From NCBI GenBank assembly GCA_014523485.1, contig JAATVK010000078.1, positions 1 through 12,579 of the forward strand: a stretch of DNA of 12,579 nucleotides, in the 5' to 3' direction. A program made the translations under genes and the position numbers. The DNA is from Nitrososphaerales archaeon TH5894. GTDB lineage: Archaea; Thermoproteota; Nitrososphaeria; Nitrososphaerales; Nitrososphaeraceae. The notes under the pieces were generated by a model. That model did no database searches. It saw only the letters and a program-made list of their open reading frames with translations, and was not told the origin of the DNA. Each line of letters starts with the position of its first letter. Position 1 is the first letter of the stretch. Below are positions 6,295 to 12,089 of the stretch, one piece after another.

Positions 6295-7254
6295 TTATAT
6301 ATGAACAAGATTATCCACTTCAGTTAAAGCTTTAATTTCTTTACATCTTTTTCTTAAAGAAACCGTTGAAATATCCGCTACTTGACAAATTTCTACTTGT
6401 CGGATAAATTCATCACATACTTGAGATGCTAAATATATTACTGCGCCTGCTATTGCTCTGGGGTTTTTACCAATGGAAATACCTTTCTGTTCTACTTTTG
6501 AAAATATTTGTAATGCTTCTCTTTTAGTCTTTTCACTTAATTTTAGTCTATTACAAATAATAGTAACATAATCTGGCCCTTTTGTAGCAGGAATGTTAAG
6601 TTCTAACTCGTTTAATATGAGTTTATAGTGAGCCATTAACTCTTTACTTGATATATTACAAATTTCAGAAATATCTAAAATAGTCTTCGGGGTTGATGCT
6701 TCTCGGCAGGCAGCATATAAAGATGCCCCTACCAATCCTATTGTTGACCTTCCTTTAGCTAATTTTTTGATTGCGGCTTTTCTATAAATATATGCAGCAC
6801 TTTCAATAACAGCGTGATTTACAGAGAGCTTATCTCCAAAATTATTTAAATATTTTAAAGCTTTTTCTAGATTTCTCGATACAGAATCATTCAGTTGAGA
6901 TCTACTATTCCAAGTCCTTAGTCGTTGAATTTCCATTTTTTGTTTTGGTTGCAAAGCCTTACCCCGTGCATCGATATCACCCATTCCTATTAAGGTAGAT
7001 AAACCTTTGTGATGAACAGCTAAAGATTCAGGCATACCAGTTCTAGCCCTATCGTTATAATCTGACTGAACGATATAACCTTGCATATTTTCATTATTCA
7101 ATAATTCATTATTAATTACACATCCACAAGAAGAACAAACAAATTCATTTGCAGAGTTATCAAAAATGATGGATTCCTTCTCACATTGGTCGCAATATGA
7201 AGGGCTCTTTGGGTTTATTTTTTCAGATTTTTGTTGTTCTCCGCTGTTTTCCAT
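6295..7254 (-). CDS. tfb: Transcription initiation factor IIB (TFB)
   Basis: TFB bridges TATA-bound TBP and RNA polymerase and helps set the start site. The 319-residue protein has an N-terminal zinc ribbon with Cys21, Cys24, Cys40 and Cys43 (a further Cys45 lies just after), then the B-reader/linker RTG.P to GLSTLIG (about 69-89). Two cyclin-fold repeats follow, about 110-205 (with TIGLVGASLYAACREA) and about 210-305 (with RAIAGAVIYLASQVCDEF). The reader motif has HHKGLST where HDKGLST or a close form is usual. Length is normal. Many Nitrososphaeria carry several TFB copies, and nothing here tells whether this is the main one or an alternative factor. The ATG at 7254 is supported by a TATA-like box 27-36 bases upstream. 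An overlapping ATG 10 bases earlier is out of frame. Confidence 0.95.
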   Translation of the reverse strand: MENSGEQQKSEKINPKSPSYCDQCEKESIIFDNSANEFVCSSCGCVINNELLNNENMQGYIVQSDYNDRARTGMPESLAVHHKGLSTLIGMGDIDARGKALQPKQKMEIQRLRTWNSRSQLNDSVSRNLEKALKYLNNFGDKLSVNHAVIESAAYIYRKAAIKKLAKGRSTIGLVGASLYAACREASTPKTILDISEICNISSKELMAHYKLILNELELNIPATKGPDYVTIICNRLKLSEKTKREALQIFSKVEQKGISIGKNPRAIAGAVIYLASQVCDEFIRQVEICQVADISTVSLRKRCKEIKALTEVDNLVHI

Positions 7255-7280
7255 TGAAATTTCATAGTAAACAATTATTT

Positions 7281-7290
7281 TATTTATATG
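7281..7290 (-). promoter_or_regulatory. TATA box of TFB
   Basis: Read on the minus strand, catataaata lies 27-36 bases before the TFB start codon, with the spacing of a leaderless or near-leaderless archaeal promoter. Confidence 0.5.
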
Positions 7291-7622
7291 TTTTCTAGAA
7301 ATTAGAATATCTAACTAATAATATTATTAATAAGAATATTAGATTTTAATTTTGATGTAACTTAGATTTTCTAATTTCAATATGTTATATTGCAAATAAA
7401 TCTAACTTTGTTAAAGAATAATGTATTTTATACATTTTCTATATAATTACATTTGATAATTGTTATACAAATTTCTTATAGCACAATTACTCAAACCTAG
7501 CTAATCAGATAACTAAACTTTACTAAGCTAATTGGATATCATTTATTGATTATTAGAGATCAAAAATTCACATAACAGAGATATGTCTGTATCACTGGTT
7601 TACTATCATAAGTTTTGATTGA

Positions 7623-7663
7623 TTTATTTCAACTTTTGAAATAAACGAGATTGACTATATATA
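7623..7663 (+). promoter_or_regulatory. Palindrome plus strong TATA box with no gene behind it
   Basis: A perfect inverted repeat, TTTATTTCAA (7623-7632) and TTGAAATAAA (7636-7645) around CTT, lies 10 bases before TATATATA (7656-7663), the cleanest TATA box in the window. A start near 7683-7690 would be expected on the plus strand, but no gene longer than 14 codons follows before the tRNA at 7920. The layout resembles a promoter with an upstream regulator site. It may drive an undescribed small RNA or a long leader to the tRNA. Confidence 0.45.
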
Positions 7664-7919
7664 AGGTGGTTTTAGAAAGAGTAATACCCTAATTTATTGG
7701 ATTTACAACAGGAAATGTTATGCCATCTATTTATCTGGGGGAATGAAATAATAATCTAAACTATTGAAGATGTAGTTAGCGTACAGATATTACGTAAATA
7801 GAATTTTTAGAATAATTGTTTCGAATCATATATATGCAGACTGAATAACAAATCTTTCATTTATATTATCCACGCTAGATTCAGAGTTACAATAATTAGA
7901 AGTATACAGTTTCCCTCAT

Positions 7920-7993
7920 GCCTTGGTAGCTCAGCCTGGTAGAGCGTTTCCTTGGTAAGGAAAAGGTCGCGGGATCAAATCCCGCCCAAGGCT
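7920..7993 (+). tRNA. trnT: tRNA-Thr (anticodon GGT)
   Basis: A full cloverleaf can be drawn. Acceptor stem GCCTTGG/CCAAGGC; D stem GCTC/GAGC with loop AGCCTGGTA; anticodon stem TTTCC/GGAAA with loop TTGGTAA, giving anticodon GGT (7954-7956) for Thr ACC/ACT codons; variable loop AGGTC; T stem GCGGG/CCCGC. The discriminator base is T, as in archaeal threonine tRNAs, and no CCA is encoded. There is no intron. The T loop is ATCAAAT, so position 54 is A where T is nearly universal; the A54-T60 combination is unusual. Confidence 0.96.
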
Positions 7994-8001
7994 TTTCTTT
8001 T
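7994..8001 (+). terminator. T-rich terminator of the tRNA gene
   Basis: TTTCTTTT directly follows the tRNA discriminator base and matches the T-run signals at which archaeal polymerase stops. Confidence 0.5.
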
Positions 8002-8006
8002 GAGCA

Positions 8007-8082
8007 CAAATTTTAAGCGAATTTGCATTGTTCGACCATGTTAAATGGTTCTCTGTGTTACTATATTTAGTAACCCCGTTAC
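8007..8082 (+). promoter_or_regulatory. Cluster of inverted repeats around a TATA box
   Basis: Three short stem-loops follow one another here: CAAATT/AATTTG (8007-8012, 8020-8025), GACCAT/ATGGTTC with one bulged base (8034-8051), and GTTACT/AGTAAC (8057-8062, 8069-8074). A further GTTAC (8078-8082) can also pair with GTAAC (8070-8074). The centre of the third repeat overlaps ctatattta (8061-8069), a TATA-like box about 30 bases before the ATG at 8098. Either this is a promoter covered by an operator, or a small structured RNA just downstream of the tRNA. It is richer in G+C than its surroundings. Confidence 0.4.
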
Positions 8083-8097
8083 AAAATTTAGAAACTT

Positions 8098-8305
8098 ATG
8101 AAAAATATATTATTAAGAACTAACGAGAAAGATTATCTATTTCTTCCTAACAATCGAGATTCAATTTAGGTGGAAAGGAAGAGATAATAATAATAATAAT
8201 ACTAATACAACTACTGATAATAATAATCTAGGTGGAGAAGAGTTTAGTAAACCTGTTGCCGTTGCTGACATTAAGAAATCAATCAATAACAGGGAAGAGA
8301 ATTAG
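8098..8305 (+). pseudogene. Possible broken small Asn-rich protein gene
   Basis: An ATG at 8098 opens a 23-codon frame (MKNILLRTNEKDYLFLPNN...) that stops at 8167-8169. One frame over, an open stretch runs from about 8117 to the TAG at 8303-8305 and encodes a run of Asn/Thr, then LGGEEFSKPVAVADIKKSI and a short tail. Joined by one frameshift near 8165 they would give a protein of roughly 68 residues with a low-complexity centre and a normal-looking end. The Asn run comes from a simple AAT repeat (8184-8201), which could have caused the slip. I recognise no family; chance open frame is the alternative. Confidence 0.3.
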
Positions 8306-8705
8306 AAGGTAAAGATTAGCAAATTTTGGTCTTTAGTTAATTTTGTAATTTGATTGATATTGACACATTAAAGTAATACAATAGTTTATGTATTGACACA
8401 AAAAAAAGTATATTTGTCCTCTCTATGTAGACATAACTTAAGAACAAGATCAAAAAACTTTTATGATTTAACAAGGCATTAAAAGGAAAAATAAGTTCTC
8501 TCTAATTATGGAATTAAATACGTAACAAATATAAATCTTAAAAATGTATGAGGAAGTATATGCCATCTCTGCCTTTAAAATTATAAAATGTTGTAAAATT
8601 TACAAGAAATTGTAGTTAAATAGTAAGATATAAAATTGATCATTTGAGTACAAAATTACCTTCTTTTAAATTATAAATAGTTTAGAAGACAAAAATGTTA
8701 TTATT
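8306..8705. other. Non-coding gap with short repeats before the 92-aa gene
   Basis: No convincing gene is seen. TATTGACACA occurs twice in direct orientation (8358-8367 and 8391-8400), 33 bases apart, close to three helical turns. A palindrome, TTGTAAA/TTTACAA around one A, lies at 8591-8605. A 23-codon frame at 8544-8615 (MYEEVYAISAFK...) lacks a properly spaced promoter and is probably chance. Confidence 0.4.
8667..8679 (+). promoter_or_regulatory. TATA box of the 92-residue gene
   Basis: taaattataaata lies 27-39 bases before the ATG at 8706 and is a good match to an archaeal TATA box, which supports the small gene being real. Confidence 0.5.
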
Positions 8706-8984
8706 ATGGGAGCTTTTAAATCCAGAAGAAATTATAATACTTTCTTTAACAAGAATAGATGGGATGTAGGTAAATATTTTAGAGAAGGTTATCGATATCA
8801 TGAAGTATTACCCTCTGGTTATTATACAAATCAGACACGGGGAGCTTTACATAAGTGCTGCGTAGGATATTGTATAGCGATCAATAAATGGGAATTTGAT
8901 AAACAAATTATGTATGCTAAAAGAATACGAAAGTTACAAAGGGAATTGGGTTTAGAAATAACTGATTTTAAAATCTTACACTGA
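8706..8984 (+). CDS. Hypothetical small basic protein (92 residues)
   Basis: I do not recognise a family. The protein is basic and rich in aromatic residues, with Lys/Arg/Tyr throughout: an N-terminal basic patch (FKSRRNY), RWDVGKYFREGYRYHEVLPSG (about 18-38), a GALHKCCVGYCIAINKWEF segment (46-64) with three cysteines within five positions, and a likely amphipathic helix (IMYAKRIRKLQRELGLEI, about 68-85). There is no signal peptide or membrane helix. Composition (Trp, Cys, Gly and His at plausible positions) and a well-spaced TATA box argue for a real gene rather than a chance frame. It stands alone, with about 400 bases of non-coding DNA before it and about 700 after. A small nucleic-acid-binding protein is one guess; no function is assigned. 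Confidence 0.6.
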   Translation: MGAFKSRRNYNTFFNKNRWDVGKYFREGYRYHEVLPSGYYTNQTRGALHKCCVGYCIAINKWEFDKQIMYAKRIRKLQRELGLEITDFKILH

Positions 8985-9502
8985 AATGTAAATAGTGATT
9001 ATAATCAACACCATCAAATTATAAGAATATTTTTTGTTTTTATATTTTAATATCTAATTGAACGATTCAGGAATAATACCTTTACAATAGTAGTCATAAA
9101 AAAATGATGACGTACAAAACAAAGTAGGAAAATGAAGATTCTAAGATTTAAGAAAATGTTCTCTTAATGAGGTAAGATATTTAGTACTATTGCTGATTAC
9201 TAAAATAATCAATCTAAAATTCCTCCCATTGTAGTATTATGAAAACCACATAAGGTAGGATACTGACTGTCCCCAGCTAAAGGGAATAGCAGAAAGAAAT
9301 CCATTATGGAATGTTAAGATAAAAAATACAATAAAATTGTGTTTAAAGAGAGTTTAATGCTTATGATATGATTCTATATAATTATTAGAGTGACAAGTTA
9401 AAGGAACTATTTTTAACTTCTTTGAAAGGGAAGGAACAAAATAAAGAATACAATCAATGCTTTACTATAACTATCATATTTTGAAAAAATTATATTTGTA
9501 GA

Positions 9503-9541
9503 TCTCAATCCATGAGAAGATAGTGTGACTCTGTTCTCATG
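9503..9541. repeat. Two mutually exclusive hairpins
   Basis: CATGAGAA (9511-9518) pairs perfectly with TTCTCATG (9534-9541), and AGT/ACT inside the loop extends the fold. TGAGA (9513-9517) can instead pair with TCTCA just upstream (9503-9507). The alternative stems resemble an attenuator-type switch if the region is transcribed. It lies about 137 bases before the HAD gene, but that gene's own TATA-like box is downstream of it. Confidence 0.4.
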
Positions 9542-9638
9542 CTATTATATTTCAAGATCGTAATATGATAACCTATTTTTGGATCATTAATATTTTTATT
9601 TCATTCCTTATTTTGTATTTCAATATTAACATATTCAT

Positions 9639-9648
9639 TTTAATATAT
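9639..9648 (+). promoter_or_regulatory. TATA-like box of the HAD hydrolase gene
   Basis: tttaatatat lies 30-39 bases before the ATG at 9678 and would give a short leader of about ten bases. Confidence 0.4.
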
Positions 9649-9677
9649 CCTCAATTGATCCTAATTGTATTAAAATT

Positions 9678-10361
9678 ATGAAGGGAATAATCTTCGATAT
9701 GGATGGTGTTTTAATAGATGCAATGCCCTTTCACGCGGAAGCAATGAAAATTGCGATAAAAGAGGAAACTAACTATGAAATAGATAAAAAAATCGTGTAT
9801 CAATTAGAAGGTATGCCTTCAAATAACTTGATAAAGGAGATATTTAAAAAATATAATATAAATAAAGAACTTGATCAGAAATTAGTAGATAAGATAAGTG
9901 AACGAAAGAAACAACTATTTAAAGAAATTGAAAATACTCAACTTATTGAAGGCGTTCGTGATCTAATCAAAGTGCTAAATGAATGTAAATGTTTAAAAGC
10001 AATTGTTACTGGTGCAGCAAAGAAAGAAATAGAATTAACCATCGATAAAACGATTGGATTAAAAAATTTTGATGTGGTAGTATCGGGAGATGATGTTGAG
10101 GCTGGAAAACCTGATTCTACTCCATTTTTTGTAGCATTACAAAAAATGAATTTAAAATCATCAGAATGTATAGTAGTTGAAAATGCTCCTTTAGGAATTG
10201 AAGCCGCGAATAAAGCAGGTATAAAATGCATTTTAACACTCAACAATACGCCACTCAATATTTCATCTGACTTTAATAATATTATATCAAGAGAAACTCA
10301 AATCTTTAGAGATACTAAATCTACAATTGATTTCTTAAGAATGTGGTGTTGCAAGAATTAG
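9678..10361 (+). CDS. HAD-superfamily hydrolase, beta-phosphoglucomutase-like (subfamily IA)
   Basis: A haloacid-dehalogenase-fold phosphatase or phosphomutase. Motif I is DMDGV with the nucleophile Asp7 and general acid Asp9. A helical cap occupies about residues 15-90. Motif II is Thr111 in IVTGAA, motif III Lys144 in GKPDSTPF, and motif IV ENAPLGIEAANKAG (168-181). Motif IV normally carries two acids (Glu-Asp) that hold Mg2+; here the second is Asn169, a variant that also occurs in other family members. At 227 residues it has usual length. Substrate cannot be read from sequence: sugar phosphates, phosphoglycolate or nucleotide monophosphates are all possible. It stands alone in a gene-poor region, with a 692-base gap upstream and a convergent microprotein gene downstream. 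Confidence 0.9.
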   Translation: MKGIIFDMDGVLIDAMPFHAEAMKIAIKEETNYEIDKKIVYQLEGMPSNNLIKEIFKKYNINKELDQKLVDKISERKKQLFKEIENTQLIEGVRDLIKVLNECKCLKAIVTGAAKKEIELTIDKTIGLKNFDVVVSGDDVEAGKPDSTPFFVALQKMNLKSSECIVVENAPLGIEAANKAGIKCILTLNNTPLNISSDFNNIISRETQIFRDTKSTIDFLRMWCCKN

Positions 10362-10721
10362 CTATTTGTTAGATATAAACTCCTTCCGAAATTTTATATC
10401 CTTTCATTTTCAAGTATAATTACAAATAGAGTATAATAAAAAAATTATCTTAATAATTTGTTACATAAAGAAGAATATCTTGAGAATAAAATATCTCATA
10501 AAGTGTGGTTAATCAATTTATTCAGAGATAATTAAATAACACAATATAGATTTATGGAAATTATTTTAAGGGAAGTAGTTATGGCTAACTTATTGCAATG
10601 TAATATGATGGGTAATATTTAATTTCAATCTTTTCTACAATTAGCAAATTAGTAATAATCTGTTTAATACAATTAAAAAGCAATTTTAGAAATTTATAGC
10701 AGTACTAATAATTAGACTAAG
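10362..10721. other. Gap between HAD gene and microprotein gene
   Basis: No convincing gene is seen. A 22-codon frame (10554-10622) has an internal ATG at 10581 with a purine-rich AAGGGAAG before it but no recognisable product. A weak AT stem (AAATTAT/ATAATTT, 10442-10459) may serve the convergent gene ends. Confidence 0.4.
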
Positions 10722-10892
10722 TTAATAATTATAACTATTGCTTCTATAAGGTTTTGTCATCTCAACTACAATATCGTAACAACTTCTGCAAACAATTCTA
10801 TTTTTTATTGTATTTTTTAAGAGCTTATTTCCATCTTTTTCATTACAATAGATACATACATTATGTTCAGTATTTTCGCTATAATTTTTCAT
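10722..10892 (-). CDS. Zinc-ribbon-like microprotein (56 residues, CxxC...CxxC)
   Basis: A short frame encoding 56 residues with Cys13-x2-Cys16 and Cys35-x2-Cys38, the spacing of a treble-clef or zinc-ribbon knuckle pair that would bind one Zn2+. Between the pairs is a basic stretch (NEKDGNKLLKNTIKNRI), and after the second pair a short helix-like segment (YDIVVEMTKPY) and an Asn/Tyr tail. Tandem CxxC pairs at sensible spacing in an AT-rich sequence are unlikely by chance, which is the main support. Small proteins of this type bind DNA, RNA or protein partners, and many archaeal ones are uncharacterised. A 21-base perfect palindrome begins 3 bases upstream of the start codon, so it may be tightly regulated. 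The 171-base gene faces the HAD gene convergently. Confidence 0.65.
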   Translation of the reverse strand: MKNYSENTEHNVCIYCNEKDGNKLLKNTIKNRIVCRSCYDIVVEMTKPYRSNSYNY

Positions 10893-10894
10893 GC

Positions 10895-10915
10895 TATATT
10901 ATTAGTAATAATATA
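10895..10915. promoter_or_regulatory. 21-base perfect palindrome at the start of the microprotein gene
   Basis: TATATTATTA (10895-10904) and TAATAATATA (10906-10915) are perfect complements around a single G. The site abuts the microprotein ATG and would overlap its transcription start. It is made only of A and T apart from the centre, so part of the symmetry may be chance, but ten matched pairs in a row is notable. Operator or mRNA 5' hairpin are both possible. Confidence 0.45.
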
Positions 10916-11208
10916 CTGTGCTATTTAAAATAATTATTTAATTTTTTGTATATGATGTATCCTTATATGAATAATAATAAACATAGCTTATATATTATCA
11001 TATTTTAGCCTGCTTAATTTTAAGTTTTTGCAGGTTATATTATTATATTTAATCAAATATTGAAATTGAAAAACATGATAAAAAATAAGTAATATCTTAT
11101 ACAATAAATCAATTCTTTTTACTACATCTAAATAAATAGGTAAAACGAGTACTACAGGTTTTCGAGAGCCATTAACTTATTATCCTAAAGAAATTATTGT
11201 TTCTATAA
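10916..11208. other. Gap before marC
   Basis: No gene is seen. A nested stem, CCTGC/GCAGG (11009-11013, 11030-11034) enclosing CTTAA/TTAAG, is the only G+C-containing structure. A weak TATA-like taacttattat lies about 25-35 bases before the marC start. Confidence 0.35.
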
Positions 11209-11859
11209 ATGTACAACGAACTCATAATATCTATGTTCCAAACTGTTAACGATCTACTTAGAGTCCCTGATACTTTTCAAACTGATATAATTACTTCTGT
11301 TATTGCGTTGTTCGTAGTAATTGATCCTATAGGAAATATTCCATTATTTATAACATTTACAAAAAACTTAGAAAAGGCTGAACACAAAACTGTATCAAAA
11401 ACTGCTATCCTTACAGCTTCAGGGTTATTACTTCTTTTTGGAGTGGCAGGAACTCAAATTTTGCAGCTATTTGGAATAACTATCTTTAGCTTTATGATTG
11501 CTGGAGGAACATTATTATTTATAATTGCTATAGAATTGTTAACATACGGAGAATGGAGATTCGTAGGTAAGGTTAAAGAAGAAGTAGGAGTAGTTCCTAT
11601 TGCTTTCCCATTATTAGCAGGACCAGGTTCAATTACAGCTGTTATAATATCATATCAAACTTCTGGATTTTTGATAACTTTTTTATCTATTATAATAGTA
11701 ATAGCAATTACATATGTTATTTTACGAATGGTAAATCCAATTTACAAGGTCCTTGGTAATAGAGGTTCTATGATAGTATCCAGGGTATTTGCCGTTATAA
11801 TAGCTGCAATTGCTGTAGAGTATATAGTTGAAGGAATAAGAAATCTTTTTCTAATCTAA
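11209..11859 (+). CDS. marC: MarC-family integral membrane protein
   Basis: A six-helix membrane protein of the MarC/SNG1 (NAAT) family. The two pseudo-symmetric halves each carry the family motif: VVIDPIGNIPLF (36-47) and PIAFPLLAGPGSIT (120-133). Helices lie at about 26-49, 66-86, 88-111, 118-138, 143-165 and 184-206. The length of 216 residues is normal. Some archaeal members transport neutral amino acids; bacterial MarC was once linked to drug resistance, but that role is not supported, so the substrate here is open. The ATG at 11209 is taken as start; an ATG at 11233 (residue 9) would still keep all helices. It stands alone and converges with the secreted-protein gene on the right. Confidence 0.92.
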   Translation: MYNELIISMFQTVNDLLRVPDTFQTDIITSVIALFVVIDPIGNIPLFITFTKNLEKAEHKTVSKTAILTASGLLLLFGVAGTQILQLFGITIFSFMIAGGTLLFIIAIELLTYGEWRFVGKVKEEVGVVPIAFPLLAGPGSITAVIISYQTSGFLITFLSIIIVIAITYVILRMVNPIYKVLGNRGSMIVSRVFAVIIAAIAVEYIVEGIRNLFLI

Positions 11860-11942
11860 TCTGCATTAATATAATACGTTTTGTTGATATAATTTTCATA
11901 ACTTAATTAAATTCTAGGCGCTATCATTAATTTTACTACCAC

Positions 11943-11964
11943 TTGTTATTGTAAACAATAACAA
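11943..11964. repeat. Perfect 22-base inverted repeat between convergent genes
   Basis: TTGTTATTGT (11943-11952) and ACAATAACAA (11955-11964) are perfect complements around AA. It lies between marC and the converging secreted-protein gene, 83 bases after the marC stop. It is placed like the repeat at 4981-4998 and could be a two-way terminator or a protein site. The arms are mixed in base order, so chance is less likely than for simple AT runs. Confidence 0.5.
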
Positions 11965-12089
11965 CAATACTATGATATCATATCCAAGAATCAGGTATAA
12001 TCCAAATATATTTCTGTAAGATACTTTTCGGAAAACAACTCTTCGAAATTTTAAGTAAAATTATGGGAGTGCGTATTTCAATATTATAA

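Larger units (their letters stand above)
7255..7919. other. Long non-coding gap between TFB and tRNA-Thr
   Basis: No convincing gene is seen in these 665 bases; the longest plausible frames are under 25 codons. It holds the TFB promoter, a 14-base AT palindrome (7316-7329), an imperfect direct repeat AGCTAATCAGATA / AGCTAATTGGATA (7499-7511 and 7526-7538), and the palindrome-plus-TATA unit at 7623-7663. A 14-codon frame starting near 7716 follows that TATA box but has no recognisable content. An RNA gene between about 7685 and the tRNA is possible. Confidence 0.5.
8985..9677. other. Long gap with a GC-richer island and a hairpin
   Basis: No complete gene is seen in these 693 bases. Around 9241-9302 the composition rises to about 44% G+C by count, against roughly a quarter nearby. 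That island lies in a start-less open frame (9259-9357) beginning DTDCPQLKGIAERNPLW, perhaps a gene relic or an RNA. A weak stem (TTAAGA/TCTTAA, 9148-9167) and the larger hairpin at 9503-9541 are also present. Confidence 0.4.

Noticed and set aside
7316..7329. 14-base palindrome TAATAATATTATTA upstream of TFB
   Set aside because: Made only of A and T in very AT-rich DNA, so expected often by chance; noted only in the gap description.
7993..8098. Attachment site of an integrated element at the tRNA 3' end
   Set aside because: No second copy of the tRNA 3' segment and no integrase gene in the window.
8544..8615. 23-codon frame MYEEVYAISAFK...
   Set aside because: No promoter at correct spacing and no recognisable content; likely chance.
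9104..9196. Possible box C/D small RNA (C box ATGATGA, D box CTGA)
   Set aside because: About 93 bases long against the usual 50-70, no matching D' box, and no terminal stem.
9259..9357. Resemblance of CPQLKGI to ribosomal protein S12
   Set aside because: Only a few residues match, and the diagnostic PKKPNSA-type segment is missing.
9938..10258. Minus-strand 106-codon open frame
   Set aside because: Antisense to the HAD hydrolase, whose catalytic motifs are intact.
10554..10622. 22-codon frame with purine-rich motif before an internal ATG
   Set aside because: Too short and without family features; ribosome-site-like words are common in such sequence.
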